Assembly (NCBI GenBank): GCA_024336345.1
Contig: JANFOG010000003.1
Span: 2,238,501-2,302,500 of the forward strand
DNA from: Mariannaea sp. PMI_226
Lineage: Eukaryota > Ascomycota > Sordariomycetes > Hypocreales > Nectriaceae
Length of the DNA: 64,000 nt
Direction: 5' to 3'
The position numbers and the translations under genes are program-made. Each line of letters opens with the position of its first letter. Positions within the stretch are counted from its first letter, which is position 1. This document shows, one piece after another, positions 48,201 through 59,906 of the stretch. Under the pieces are notes generated by a model. It was given only the letters and a program-made list of their open reading frames with translations. It did no database searches and was not told the DNA's origin.

Positions 48201-49456
48201 GCGCCGGACAAACCAAACAGGCTACGTGGTATTACTCCATGCTCAGTCTGTCACAATGGTTGGAGAATAATCAAACCCTCATCAAGCCGGCCGACAAGTT
48301 TGTGGGATGCCAGCGAAGCAAGTCCATCTGCAAGGCCTAGCAGGAAGGGTTCGTGACTTGGCCACAGATGATAGATACTCTTTCTACTAGTCTTGTATGT
48401 ACCCGTATCAAAGTACTCCCTATGCCTACAAATGTTCCGCCACCCCCCCTATTCCAACCTTGGCGAGATTACCCCAGGGCCAATGCGGTGACTTTGATTG
48501 CGGGCCCAATTAAAGAACTGGCGGTACTCCGTGCCGACCCAGTCTTTCAAGCCGCACCATGTGGTCTTTTCGTCCTCGTCCTACGCAGGTGACTTCCAAT
48601 CTCAGCGTAGTTTCAACGTAGCAATACGTAGCAATATGTAGTAATAGGTGGTGGACTTTCCACGGGCGGATTCACAGCCCTCTCAGTGGACTCGAACACC
48701 ATTTTTTGCAGTGGATGCTTTCCCAAATAGTGATGTAGACACCCACTGAAGCGACATCTCTAGTGTGCTCCTGGCCGGGTCTCCAGGCTGCAGCTGTTTT
48801 TAGCCTCCAGTCGTACTGGTCGTGGCCGCTTCCACAGCCAACCACTGAGTGTTAGGGACGAGGTACCCCCAGAGCTTCACCTTCTACAAACCTCGAAGTC
48901 ACACTTGTTTCCCTCTCTCTCTTCTCTTCCCCCCCGTCCTTTCTGGTCCTTGGCTCACGAACCCGTCAATATCTTCCCTCGATGTGTCCGGCCGCATCAC
49001 CATCGTCATCCTCTTGTCTGGCCGCTCCTTTTCTTGCAAAGCCGTTTCCATTCTCTTAATTACTCATTTGACTTTCGTCTACCCCCCGTTTTGGAGGCAC
49101 ACGCCCCCCCAGGGAACTTTTTCCACGCAGCCTTTCGCCGCCATTCAACAACCCCTTTAGTTCAGGGAAAACGCGTCGCGTATCGACGATTCAAAGACGC
49201 CTTTCTCTCTAACGGTTTACGCAAAAAAGAGAAAAAGAAAAAAAAAGAAGAAGAGATTTAAAAGAATCATACACTGTGTTCTCCTTCTCTCCTCTCGGCC
49301 ATCGAGCTTGGATTCGTGTTAGCGACGGACCTGGAGAGACGCGATATACGAGATTCAGCTGCAGGCGACCCAATCTTCGTCTGCACTGATCTCCCTGGGT
49401 GAGTCTACATTCCACTCATCTCAACTTCAGTTATCTGAACATCTTCATCAACCATA
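45269..49456. other. Intergenic region before the giant coiled-coil gene
   Basis: No gene is supported in about 4.2 kb. A T run lies at 48083-48098. From 48880 to 49260 the sequence is pyrimidine-rich and then A/G-rich, and at 49399 a GTGAGT donor-like site suggests a 5' UTR intron for the following gene. Confidence 0.45.
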
Positions 49457-52400
49457 ATGTATCAAATACTGACCACAGCTTCGGTACCCTTTCCAGGTTC
49501 CGTGAAAACGTCGTCATCACAGTTGCCAGCCGCTCCTCCTGCTGCTGCGCCGGCACAGGACGGCTTTGGAGCTTCGCCCATTCGACTTGTGGCACCGGCG
49601 TCTCCAGCTCTCTCAACTGCATCGACTGTCGACGGCGAGGAAGATATCGAGTCATCACCGGTTCTTCCCCCCCTTCCGGCTCCTAAGCTTTCCGACCGGG
49701 CTCTGGAGCTTTTGAGGACGCCGACTCCTAGTGCCCTCGACGACACTCAATTCGGTACCGCCAGCTGGGGTTCACCGTACCCTCAGTCTGACCAAAATCT
49801 CCGACGCCAGAGCTTTAGCAGCGAAGGATCCGACGACTCTCCGATTCATCAGCTTGATATCGAGACCCCATTTCTCCGCCCAGTCCCTGAGCTCGTGCAA
49901 ACCGAAGCCGAGCCTCAATCGTCCGTGAGCGCCGCCGCCGCGGTTCTTGCGAATCGCGTTCGTCGTCAAACACTCGGGCTTACTGAGGATTGGATTCGCA
50001 CTCATACTACCGACGATCTCCAAAATTCTGAGAGTCGCCACTGGTTCAGTGAGGGTAGTGGAAGTGGAAGTGAGCACTCTTCATTGAGCGGCTCAGAACG
50101 TGTCTGGCACGAAGAGGGCAATTCTCGCACGCCCCGTGCCAGCTCAAAATCAACCAACGTGTCTCGAGAAGGATCTCGGCATTATCCCCGTGCGAGATCT
50201 AGTATCGAGACTCTCAAACCAGGGGATTCCTTAAGTCCCAAAACGGGCCAAAACAATAGCATGGCGACCACCGAAGCCGCGCCGACAACCCATGACGCGG
50301 TGAGCGACAGGCCTGAGGCCGCCTCTACCCAGGAAGGACCTGTCGCAGAAAGCCCAACCAAGTCCGCTCCCGCCACCAACGGGGAGCCCAAAATGCCGGC
50401 CACTCCGACCAAGGCCGCTCGCAAGGCTTTGCCAAAAGAGCCAAGTGTTGCGATGACGCCGCGCCACAGGAAGAGAGTACCCTGGAAGGGCAAGAATATC
50501 ATGGTTCTATTGCCCCATGATAAAGAACGTGGAATGAATGGGAAAGCCCCATTTCCCCTGCGCCAAGATGAGATCGAGAGAATGTTTGCTTCGTGGGAAG
50601 AGCTTGGTTACAATATTTCAGGTTTTGATCTGGAGGTTGAAGGATACCGTCCAGAGGGCACTCACGATTCCCAAACCCGTGATGCTTGGCCCAACTTTGA
50701 TGAACTTGATAAGGAGCGTGCTCAGCGCGTTTTCAAGGTCACTTTGCCAGATTTGAATGCTTGGAAAGAGTATGAGAACGAGCTTCAAGAGGCAAAGCTC
50801 CGAGCTCTTGGTGTTTCATTTGGCGATGATGAGCCAGCACCACCTCTATCAATTTCACCAGTCACAGACCTGAGCAGGCAGCCATCAGTGCAGTATCCTC
50901 CACTGCCCTTCTCCCCTCCAATTCCAACCTCGTCCGCCTCTAGCAACCAGGCTCTGCCAGGTTTCCCTCTCGCGGGCCAGTTTGTTCCTTCACGATCGTC
51001 GGCTACTCAAAGCCCGGCACTCACCGCAGGCACTTCGCCTGTGCCTTTTGGACATGGAAAATTCAACCCTCGCCAATCCATCTCTCTGCCGGCGAGCGCT
51101 TCTCCTTTTGGGGTGCCGCAGCAGCACCAAAGCTGGAACCAGGCTGGTATTTTGCATGGGCTGAACCGCCACGACTCACCCTCAATGATGAATTTGAACG
51201 GCATCATGCCACCTCAGTCACCATTTACGGCAGATAGTCCTGGTGGCTTTAACATGCACCAGCGCCACCAATCTCTTCAGTTCCCCATGCTGCCGCATCA
51301 ACAGTCATTCCCGTTCTTGCAGCAAGCTAGGGCATCTCCGCGACTGCAAGAGGTTCGAGAGGATGAAGAAGAGCAGCTTCCCAGCAAGAGCCCCTCAAAG
51401 ACACCTGAGCCTACTCAACAGAATCCCGACAGCTTGCAGGCGGAGATTGATGATGCTGAGTACCATCTGGAAGAGCAGCTGCGTAATCAGCTAGAGCACG
51501 AGCATTACAACCCTCAGCCCCAGGCTCAGGCTCCTGTTCCTACCGTGGATTCGTTCGTCCCTGTGCATGAACGTCAGGCCTCGGAACACTTCCCTGTCCC
51601 TGAGCGCTTCGCTAGCGAGCCATCCAAGCCCCTGGTCCTGCACCATCCCAGACCGCACAGCCGTGGACATTCCTTGTCGCAGCCCTTCTTCCGTGACCAG
51701 ATCGAAGCACACGCACAGGAGAACCATGAGGAGAGCAACATCAACCAGTTCCGCAGTCTCAAGGAAATCCCTGAGGCTCAGAAGGGCGACGAATCCTACG
51801 AGATCGAGACTAACCCCAGTAATCTGGGTACCCCCGTCCAGGATTTCGAATTTTCTACTGCTTTTGGACACCAGAAGAACTTTTCGACTGCGAGCAACCC
51901 TTGGAATGATTCTGTGGCCAGTCATGACAGTGCCTCTCGGCAATCTAGTCACAGCAAAAAGCACTCATTGTCTAAGCTTAATGTGCAGGCTCCTGAGTTC
52001 AAGTTCAATCCTGGGAAGAGTAGTTTCAACCCAGCCCAAGCCAGCTTCGTTCCCTCACAGAGTAGCTTCAGCCCTGCTCAGAGCAGCTTCAATCCTACCC
52101 AGAGCAGCTTCAATCCTACCCAGAGCAGCTTCAATCCTACCCAGAGCAGTTTCAATCCTACCCAAAGCAGCTTCACGCCTGGTCAATTCAACTTCAGCAG
52201 CGCCAATTTCCAGCCCAACAGCTTCCAACCTGCCGAGTTCCAACCTGCTGTCTTCCAAGCTGGAATCAGCGCCTCCGTCTCTTCACCACCAGCGGAACCG
52301 CTGGGCTTTGTCACACCAGCAAAGATTAACGCCAATGCCCCAGCTTTCTCGCCTGGGCAAAGCGACTTCAGCTTTTCTGCCTCTGGCCCCAGATTCAACC

Positions 52401-55400
52401 CAGACGCTCCCTCTTTCACACCCATGTCTGACTCGTTTGTCAGTCCTGTTTCGGGCAGCGAGAGCGTTCGTAACCGTGGAAGCATCTTTGGCAGCATTGA
52501 TCTTACCGCAAGCGTAGGCTTGAAATCTAAGAAATCTAAGGCTGTACCAATCAGGAGACCATCTGCCGAATCGCCTAGATCGCCCAAGCTCGAAACTGGA
52601 CTCCGGGAAGGTGACGATGGTCGGCTCATTGACGAATCTCGCTTTAAGCGGGCAAAGAGCTCTGCACCAAATGGAGATGATGTGCCGCTGTTTGCAGAAC
52701 AGCCGATGGATGCTGAGATTCCCTATGCAGCACCTAAGTTTGAAGAAACTACCAAGGATGAGCCGAGTGGAACTGATGCCGAGAATGCGCTGCATATCGA
52801 CACCTCCTTATCTTCGATCACTTCCAACCAGATCGATACCAAGGCAACAACTGCCACTCCTTCGGAAGTATCATCTACCGATCAAAATGTCAACCGGTGG
52901 CAGCCTTTCGAGTTCAAATCTAAGGTTGACGTCCAGAGCTTCAACGACGCTCGGCCTTTCGGCGAAGATACTTTTAAGCATGGCCATAAGAAATCTCTCT
53001 CAGCGACTGCTCAGCCGTTCGTTCCTCGCGTCTCATCTTTTGGCAGCGATTTCCAAACAGATCAAGAACAAGAAGATTATGAGGTCTCGCCAATCACTAG
53101 CCCAGTTGCTCCTGCGAAGTCTGCCTCTGGCCTTGGTGCTTCCCGATTTAGCTCTACTCAGTCTCAGCCTAGGGTGGTATCTGGTTTGGGTTCCTCTCGA
53201 TTTGCTGATGCTGCATCCAAGCCTAAGGGCCTAGCCGGATCTCGGTTTGCCAGGAGCCCGACTCCAGAACAGCAGCAGCAGCTTGTTGACCCTGTTGGTG
53301 ATGTAATTGAATCCGTTGAACATGAAGAACCGGAATTCGTGCCTGATGCTGTGCAATCTCGCCAACTCGATGACCACGAGCCAACGTTCGAGGAGATTGA
53401 CGCAGTCATGGACCAATTCATTGACGATCCTTCTATGGGCATTAAGAAGTTTGTTGACATGCCCGAGTGGCAGCAGACAAGCCCCACACGTAACATGTCT
53501 ATTGCAGCCGTTGCCAACACATCACCTTACCGGCTGGAACCGGGAGTCGAGCAATCTACTCGAGACGAGACCAGCATCACCCCGCGCGAATATCATGCGC
53601 TACCGACAGCAGCAGCTCCACCTATGTTGGGTGCCGGGCTGGAAGATCCTTTCCTTGATCCGCCGGAGCTCACACGAACGCCTGAGAATGCAGATGCTGA
53701 TAGCCAACCACCTAGCGACTGGGATGGCGCGTTTACTGAAGACGAGCATGATAAGCTTGAAAACCGCGCACAATTCTTTGATGGCCGCGTTAATGAGGTG
53801 GTTGGAACTCTGCTTGCCGCCCGGCTTGAGCCGCTGGAGAAATCCCTGTTCTCCATCCAACAGGTCCTTGCCACCAGAGCCCGACGCACGCCCTCGTCCC
53901 GCCGTGACATGCGGAGTGTCTCTGCAGAGCTCCAGCAGTCCGATGCCGACGACGAAGATGAGGACCCTGTGCCTCGCCGTTCTATGAGCCCCCGAAGAGA
54001 CCGTCGATTCGACCAAATTCGTGTTGCGGTTATGGAAGCCCTCAACAGCCAACAGCGCAACCTGGCTAGTGTATCTCCCCCAACACAGGATATGGCACCG
54101 GCCGCTATCTTGGAGGCTCTCGAAGACATGAAGAAATCTATGAGCTCGCAGGCACGACTTGGGGATGATTTAAAGAAGGTCATTGAAGATGTTGTCGATA
54201 AGCGCATTCCTCCTGTTGCCAAACCTGATGACGTCCATAACGCAAAGATTGAAGAGTTGGCAGCGAAGGTTCTGGATCTCGAACAGAAGCTCTACTTTGA
54301 GCAAACTAAAGTTGAGGCTGAGGTTGCAGAACGCCGAACTGCTGAAGACTTTGCTGCTGAGCTCGTACGTAAGCTTCAGGCTGCCGAGACTCGGGTTGAA
54401 ATTGAGATTATCAACCGGAGTGTGTTCGATCAACGCGTCAATGATCTCGAGGATCGTGCTAGACAGCATGAGAAACAGAGCGAGGAAGCTGCAGAAGCCC
54501 GACGCAATGCCGAGGATAGCCTCACTGAGGCTCGATGCCGTCATGAGGCCGCTGTTGAGGAAACCATTCGTCTCCGTGAGACTCTTGAGCAGAGAGATCT
54601 CAAGCTTCGCTCGGTTGAGCAGGCTCACAACAAATCTTCTATGCGCATGGCTTTGTTAGAAGCTGCCCAGAGCAACAGTGCAGAGTCTCTATCCACCATG
54701 ACCAACAAGTGCAATGCTATGGAATCTGAGCTTAAGGATGTTCGCCAAGATAACCATCATTGGCGTGCTGAGTTTGAGCGCGCAGAGGAGTCTGCTCGAC
54801 AGAGATCTAGCGAGCTCACCCGCGCCCTTGAGGAGAATCAGCATTTGCAGAGATCCATGGCTACCCTGACTACCCAACTCGAGGAGAATGACCGTCTCCG
54901 AGAATCGTGGCGAGGCAAATTCATCTCCCTCCAGTCTGATATGGGAAGTGCTGCTCGTGAAATTGCTGAGGACAATGCCCGTCGTATCAGGAAGGATCAG
55001 GCTATGCTTGCGCGAATGGAAGTTCTGGATGCACGTCTTCAGGCTGAAGCCAAGACACGAGAGCGTTTGGAAGTTGAGATGGAGCGACTTCAGAACAATG
55101 AGCGCTCTGGCATGCGAGCCGTTAATGAGTGTAAGCGCTTGGAGGGCATTATTGAAGAACTGAAGACGGAGAACCATAAACTTGAGCAGTCTTCTGCACG
55201 GTATCAGCGCGAATTCGAAGAGGCTAGGGAATCTGGCCTCAGCGAAGTCAAGCGAACTCGTATGGCACTTCAGACCGAAGTTGACACCGCTAATAATCAG
55301 GTCAACTTTATCCGCGAGGAGCTTGAAGAAGTCAACACCAAGCTTCGTGCAGAGCTCGACCAAGTGAAACTTGAGGCCGACACTGCCAAGGCCCAGAACG

Positions 55401-56584
55401 AGATGCTTCTCGAGGAGATTGAAACTACTAAGAACGCCGAGATTGAGAAACTCAAGCGAGAGCACCAGAATGACATGGAGGATCTCCAAACCCGCTATGA
55501 GCGACAAATCTCAAATGGAAAAGAAGACGCCCACAGCGCCGAACAACGCCTCCTTGAGCGTCTTAGTTTGTCAACTTCCAGGACCGAACACCTTCAGGAT
55601 CGTATCCTCCACTTGGAAGACAAATTGGAGATCGCTAAGCAGGCAGCAGCAGCAGCAGCTCAAGCCGCCAAGTCTGCAGGTGTTGATACCACATCGGCCC
55701 CTGTCGCCCATCCTAGATCTGCTGGTATTCGAAGCCTTGAAGGCCCTGAGAAGATCTCTCCCCAGGCTCTTCGGGAATCGATCATCGTTCTGCAAGAGCA
55801 GCTCCAAGCTCGCGAGCAACGCATTGAGGAGCTTGAACAAACCGTTGAGAGTGCTGACCCTGAAGCTGCATCGAAGATTACCAAACGCGATGACGAGATC
55901 AGCTGGCTGCGTGAGCTCCTCGCTGTTCGTCACGAAAACTTGCAGGATATCATCACAGCTTTGTCTAGTGATCGATATGACCGTGTTGCCGTGAAGGATG
56001 CTGCCATTCGATTGAGGGCAAACCTTCAGATGGAGGAGCAAGAACGAGAGAGGGCCATGAACGGCGGCTCGGCAATTAACCTACCAAACATTGCTCAGAC
56101 CATTCAAGCGGCTACTCCGCGTGTCGCTCAGGCCGTTGGTCCCATTGCTGCGGCTTGGGGCAACTGGCGCAAAGGCAACCAGTCGTCATTCAGTGGCCTC
56201 TCTGGAGTCCTGAGCTCGCCAGCTTCTGGAAGAAACGCTACGCCTTCGAGAAGTAGCCCGAACCCCCCGAACTCCCTTTTGGGAGGTCTCTTAACCCCCC
56301 CTGCCTCCAACCTTCGTCAGGCTGGCCTTATGGATAATGGCAAGCCGCAGCCTACTGCCTTTGCTAGCACCGGCCGTCGCTTTGCATCCAACGGCAGCAT
56401 ATCCGCCAGAGCGAGAGGGATCTCTCACAGCTCACACCGACTGGACCGGTCCGGACGTGGCACGCCTCCTCCTATGCACTCGGAGCCGGAACCTATGACA
56501 CCTCCGATGATGCCATCCAGTGTCTACGACTCTGACGCCCAGTTGGGCGATTTTGATGATCATGGTTTCTTTGATGAGGACTAA
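49457..56584 (+). CDS. Giant coiled-coil protein, conserved hypothetical
   Basis: This is an uninterrupted frame of 2375 residues. The first 340 or so residues are disordered, Ser/Pro-rich. A short ordered block follows at about 340-445 (KNIMVLLPHDKERG ... FPLRQDEIERMFASWEELGYNISGFDLE), which I take as the conserved N-terminal signature. Residues about 855-915 carry tandem SSFNPTQ heptads. After more disordered sequence, a region from about 1430 and especially 1595-2070 forms long coiled coils (many ELE, EEL and RLE heptads). The tail is basic then acidic, ending GDFDDHGFFDED. Such proteins are often auto-annotated as myosin-like or involucrin-like, but there is no motor domain. A structural or tethering role, for example at spindle pole, septum or cortex, is inference. 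The start at 49457 is the only plausible ATG for about 260 codons; a 5' UTR intron near 49399 is likely. Confidence 0.88.
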   Translation: MYQILTTASVPFPGSVKTSSSQLPAAPPAAAPAQDGFGASPIRLVAPASPALSTASTVDGEEDIESSPVLPPLPAPKLSDRALELLRTPTPSALDDTQFGTASWGSPYPQSDQNLRRQSFSSEGSDDSPIHQLDIETPFLRPVPELVQTEAEPQSSVSAAAAVLANRVRRQTLGLTEDWIRTHTTDDLQNSESRHWFSEGSGSGSEHSSLSGSERVWHEEGNSRTPRASSKSTNVSREGSRHYPRARSSIETLKPGDSLSPKTGQNNSMATTEAAPTTHDAVSDRPEAASTQEGPVAESPTKSAPATNGEPKMPATPTKAARKALPKEPSVAMTPRHRKRVPWKGKNIMVLLPHDKERGMNGKAPFPLRQDEIERMFASWEELGYNISGFDLEVEGYRPEGTHDSQTRDAWPNFDELDKERAQRVFKVTLPDLNAWKEYENELQEAKLRALGVSFGDDEPAPPLSISPVTDLSRQPSVQYPPLPFSPPIPTSSASSNQALPGFPLAGQFVPSRSSATQSPALTAGTSPVPFGHGKFNPRQSISLPASASPFGVPQQHQSWNQAGILHGLNRHDSPSMMNLNGIMPPQSPFTADSPGGFNMHQRHQSLQFPMLPHQQSFPFLQQARASPRLQEVREDEEEQLPSKSPSKTPEPTQQNPDSLQAEIDDAEYHLEEQLRNQLEHEHYNPQPQAQAPVPTVDSFVPVHERQASEHFPVPERFASEPSKPLVLHHPRPHSRGHSLSQPFFRDQIEAHAQENHEESNINQFRSLKEIPEAQKGDESYEIETNPSNLGTPVQDFEFSTAFGHQKNFSTASNPWNDSVASHDSASRQSSHSKKHSLSKLNVQAPEFKFNPGKSSFNPAQASFVPSQSSFSPAQSSFNPTQSSFNPTQSSFNPTQSSFNPTQSSFTPGQFNFSSANFQPNSFQPAEFQPAVFQAGISASVSSPPAEPLGFVTPAKINANAPAFSPGQSDFSFSASGPRFNPDAPSFTPMSDSFVSPVSGSESVRNRGSIFGSIDLTASVGLKSKKSKAVPIRRPSAESPRSPKLETGLREGDDGRLIDESRFKRAKSSAPNGDDVPLFAEQPMDAEIPYAAPKFEETTKDEPSGTDAENALHIDTSLSSITSNQIDTKATTATPSEVSSTDQNVNRWQPFEFKSKVDVQSFNDARPFGEDTFKHGHKKSLSATAQPFVPRVSSFGSDFQTDQEQEDYEVSPITSPVAPAKSASGLGASRFSSTQSQPRVVSGLGSSRFADAASKPKGLAGSRFARSPTPEQQQQLVDPVGDVIESVEHEEPEFVPDAVQSRQLDDHEPTFEEIDAVMDQFIDDPSMGIKKFVDMPEWQQTSPTRNMSIAAVANTSPYRLEPGVEQSTRDETSITPREYHALPTAAAPPMLGAGLEDPFLDPPELTRTPENADADSQPPSDWDGAFTEDEHDKLENRAQFFDGRVNEVVGTLLAARLEPLEKSLFSIQQVLATRARRTPSSRRDMRSVSAELQQSDADDEDEDPVPRRSMSPRRDRRFDQIRVAVMEALNSQQRNLASVSPPTQDMAPAAILEALEDMKKSMSSQARLGDDLKKVIEDVVDKRIPPVAKPDDVHNAKIEELAAKVLDLEQKLYFEQTKVEAEVAERRTAEDFAAELVRKLQAAETRVEIEIINRSVFDQRVNDLEDRARQHEKQSEEAAEARRNAEDSLTEARCRHEAAVEETIRLRETLEQRDLKLRSVEQAHNKSSMRMALLEAAQSNSAESLSTMTNKCNAMESELKDVRQDNHHWRAEFERAEESARQRSSELTRALEENQHLQRSMATLTTQLEENDRLRESWRGKFISLQSDMGSAAREIAEDNARRIRKDQAMLARMEVLDARLQAEAKTRERLEVEMERLQNNERSGMRAVNECKRLEGIIEELKTENHKLEQSSARYQREFEEARESGLSEVKRTRMALQTEVDTANNQVNFIREELEEVNTKLRAELDQVKLEADTAKAQNEMLLEEIETTKNAEIEKLKREHQNDMEDLQTRYERQISNGKEDAHSAEQRLLERLSLSTSRTEHLQDRILHLEDKLEIAKQAAAAAAQAAKSAGVDTTSAPVAHPRSAGIRSLEGPEKISPQALRESIIVLQEQLQAREQRIEELEQTVESADPEAASKITKRDDEISWLRELLAVRHENLQDIITALSSDRYDRVAVKDAAIRLRANLQMEEQERERAMNGGSAINLPNIAQTIQAATPRVAQAVGPIAAAWGNWRKGNQSSFSGLSGVLSSPASGRNATPSRSSPNPPNSLLGGLLTPPASNLRQAGLMDNGKPQPTAFASTGRRFASNGSISARARGISHSSHRLDRSGRGTPPPMHSEPEPMTPPMMPSSVYDSDAQLGDFDDHGFFDED
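52018..52187 (+). repeat. In-frame 21-nt tandem repeat (SSFNPTQ heptads)
   Basis: About eight 21-nt units of the form CAGAGCAGCTTCAATCCTACC lie inside the giant coiled-coil gene; the four central ones are nearly identical at the DNA level and the outer ones are diverged (ASFVPSQ, SSFSPAQ, SSFTPGQ). The length of 21 nt keeps frame, so copy number can vary without breaking the protein. Confidence 0.9.
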
Positions 56585-57843
56585 GGCTCTTTCATGATGA
56601 TAGGAGCAGGGGACATTACTATACTACCAAACTATTTCTTTTGTTTTTAAAGGTCATCAAACCACGGCCGAATACTGTATTACACACATACAGACGATGC
56701 GAATTCCTCTGAATTTCACCGAGACTGCGAACCTAGACAGATACCCCCTTGATTGACGTTCACGCCACACATACTGAGATTTTTTGTTTCTTTTTTGACA
56801 CGGAACTATCTTCATTATTAAATTACTCTGAGTTGGGATTTGGTTTTCTGATGCGCTGAGCGCTTTAGTTAAAAAAGGAAATAACCACAAAAAAAACATC
56901 ATTCGAAGAGATGAACAAAATGGAAAGGATGGACATGAACCAAGAAAAAGAAAAAAAAGAAAAAAAAAAAAGAAGAAAACCCAGAAAAGATAAATCAATC
57001 GGTATACGACTGCGGAGACTCAAGGTTCGTCTGGAAGGGTCGTCGACTTTCTTTTTACGTTTGTTTTGCATAGCGGTTTGGTGGCGTGGTTGGGTCGCCC
57101 GGCTTGGGCTGAGATCAAGAACGCCTTTAGCGTCATGTACATATAGGTATATACATACATAATATTATAATCTAACCTCATAACATATGCAAAATGAAAG
57201 GCTGCAATACTTAGGTAGTTGACCGAAGTGGAAGAACCAGTGCAGTAATTCATGTCTCTTCTGAAGACGGGTTGAAGTACGGAAACATGCCCAAGGTTAG
57301 GCTTGGCAGCTGCTGGGTAACATAGTATTTATCTCTCTGAAAGGAGTCATCTTCCCCTATCTATTACGCTGGAGGTACGTGAGGAGTGGTCTGAGGGTGA
57401 TTGAAAATGCAGTCTATTAAGTTGATGAGAATGTGATAAAAAGAACTATATCCCATCGACTGTCAACTGTTTGCTTAATATAATCGCCTAGTGATGCCAT
57501 CTACATACCGCAGCGACCCAGGGTCCATGGCCATCAGTGATTTTTTTTTTGGACGTCGTACATAGCCATACGTCTATTTATACACAAGCTAAATATTCTT
57601 CATATCCTGCCCCGAAGGCGATGGCAGACAGCATTGAAGTATGAGATGGTCACGATCGATCAGTTCACTGGGGCAAAGACAGGAATATTAAATCGTGAAG
57701 AAGCGTCAAAATTTCTCTTTTCGTGAATTAATACATCGTAACTGCAATAACCCAATCCAGTATGTATATAATAATAATAATAATAGTAGTAGTAGTGGTA
57801 GTAGTAATAACAATAGCGGCAGCAATAATGGTAATGTTATGGT
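56585..57843. other. Convergent 3' intergenic region
   Basis: This lies between the stop codons of the giant coiled-coil gene (+) and the SRP receptor gene (-). It has a GAAAA-rich tract at about 56940-56985 and an AAT/AGT trinucleotide microsatellite at about 57766-57832, with no gene. Confidence 0.6.
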
Positions 57844-59906
57844 TTAATTACTGCTCAAAAGCTTCTCTACTGCCCACTTTACAGAGAAGTTTCGGAGGTC
57901 TGAATAGTGCTGACCCACGCCAACAAACAACACTGGTACGTTTGTGGCATGAACTAGACTGACAAGTGTGCCCACCATGTCGCCGACAGTATCACACTTG
58001 GAAATGATGAAGCCGTCGAGAGAACGAGTGGCGCCGAACGCGGCGTTGAAGTTGCGTGCTTGGGCGACTGAATCAGTACCGACGAGAGCCTGTGATTTTG
58101 GTTAGCAAAGAGAAAGAAGCCATGAAACGTGAAGGGGAACAACGTACCTCGCCAACCATGATGATCTTGTCGGGCTGTGCAAACTTGGCGAACTTCTCGA
58201 GCGAAGACATGAGTCGCTGATCGTTGTGTCTACGACCAGCCGTATCAATAAGTACGACGTCGAAATTCTCCTGTGCGGCATGGGCAACAGCGTCCTTGGC
58301 AACATTGGCGGCGTCCTTGCCATAACCCTTCTGGTAGAGCTCAACTTGGCCTCCCTCACGGGCAGTGAGCTCCTTGAGGTTGCGGACATGGACAGCAAGC
58401 TGCTCCACAGCACCGGAACGGAAAGTATCGCCGGCGGCAATCAAAACCTTGTACTTGTTCTGTAAGAGGAAGAAGCAAATCTTCGACAAGTTTGTAGATT
58501 TGCCAACGCCGTTGACACCGACAATGGAGAGGACATAGGGTCGGGGCTTGCGGAGAGAAGTAACTGGGGGAGCGGTGATGGCATCGATTTCTCGGAGTAA
58601 ATCGAGTGACGAAGTTGGGGTAAGCATCTTGGTGAGGGATGCCTCCATTGCACTTTGGATTTTGGTGTTGATGCTCTCAAAGCTGCCCGTCTTGGCACCA
58701 ACCAGCTCCTGCTCAACACCCTCACATAAACGAACGGCAGCTTCTCGCGCAACGTTCTTTTGTAGCAGATGCTCCTCCATGCCCTTCATAGCACTTTCGA
58801 GGTCTGCTTTAGATAGCGTTTTCCCACCAACAACATTGCGGAAAAGGCCGCTGATGGCGTTGACTCCAGAGCCCAGTAGACCAGCTTTGGGCTGTGACCT
58901 AGCACTCGCGGTTTTCTCGGCCTCCGCTGCGAGAATGTCGTGAACTTCATCACCTAGGTCCTTGAGGACAAACTTGCCCTTGGACTGGTTGCGGGCGCCC
59001 CAGGCCGCCAAATCGGCATTATCAACGTTGCTAAGCGGTCGAGCATCGGTATTGGAATCGCTAGTTTGCGAGTAGTCGAGCTGAACGTCGTCTTCCTCAT
59101 CGGCGAGGCCGTCAGGGCCCCATTTCCGGCCCTTCTTGCCAGCTTTTTTCCCCTTCTTTAGAGAAGCCTCGTCTCCGGAGGATGCATGAGAGGTTGGCTG
59201 GTTTTTTGCCTTTCGAGCACGTCTTGACATCTTAGCGACAGGGCCGGCCTTGGCGACCAATAAGTGACTGTTCCCAGGAGTAGCTGGCCGTGATCCAATG
59301 GGGGAAACAGCGGGAGTCAGCTCGGGCGAGGCCATTTCCTCAGCGATTGGGCGTGCGTCATCCAAGCTATTCAAGGCAGCTTTATCTTGATAACTTGAAC
59401 CGGCATGAATGACGGGAACGGAGCCCCTGGCGCTGGTGGTGTCAAGCTCTTGAAGCTGCTGGTCGAAATATTCATCGAAGGTATGACATTCTACCAACGT
59501 CGTATGCGGTTTGGTGAGCTGTTCGCCATATAGTCTAATGAAAATTGTTCTGATGTTGTCTACAAACTTGTCGACCCACGATAGATGAAGAAGAGATCGA
59601 TATACGGCCTAGCGGGCGAGTGGATTTGTGAGCGCAAGAGACTGGGAGAAGTCGGATCTGACGGAAGCTTACCACAAAGATGACGCCTAATTCCTTGACA
59701 AGAGTCCATTTCAGCGTATGTTGATCGCTTTTGTATGGAGGATTGGAAGCTGTCGACTTTGACTCTGCAATGGCTGAGAAGCCACCCCTTTCCTCAATGA
59801 AGGTATCGGCGATGAAGTTGTTAATGACCGAAGGGCTTATCGGCGAGAAGGAGCGCGACCAGACGACAACTCCGGAGGTGGTCACAATTTCGAAGGAGTC
59901 TAACAT
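57844..59906 (-). CDS. SRP101: Signal recognition particle receptor alpha subunit
   Basis: Three exons (59673-59906, 58148-59608, 57844-58089; introns 59609-59672 and 58090-58147) encode 646 residues, close to yeast Srp101 and human SRalpha. The N-terminal SRX domain (MLDSFEIVTTSGVVVWSRSF ...) binds the beta subunit at the ER membrane. A charged linker follows. The C-terminal NG domain is an SRP-type GTPase with G1 GVNGVGKST at 442-450, G3 DTAGRR from 533, G4 SKCD at 595-598, and the closing GVGQHYSDL segment. It docks SRP-ribosome complexes at the ER through reciprocal GTP hydrolysis with Srp54. All motifs are intact. It is divergent from YIF1 with a 596-bp gap. The identification is very secure. 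Confidence 0.97.

Noticed and set aside
51567..52517. 316-codon frame inside the giant coiled-coil gene
   Set aside because: It is a +2 shadow in which the heptad repeat is read as Ser/Pro/Arg-rich sequence; the main frame is continuous for 2375 codons.
54689..55507. 272-codon minus-strand frame
   Set aside because: It is antisense to the coiled-coil region; leucine-rich antisense frames are an expected by-product of Glu- and Lys-rich coding sequence.
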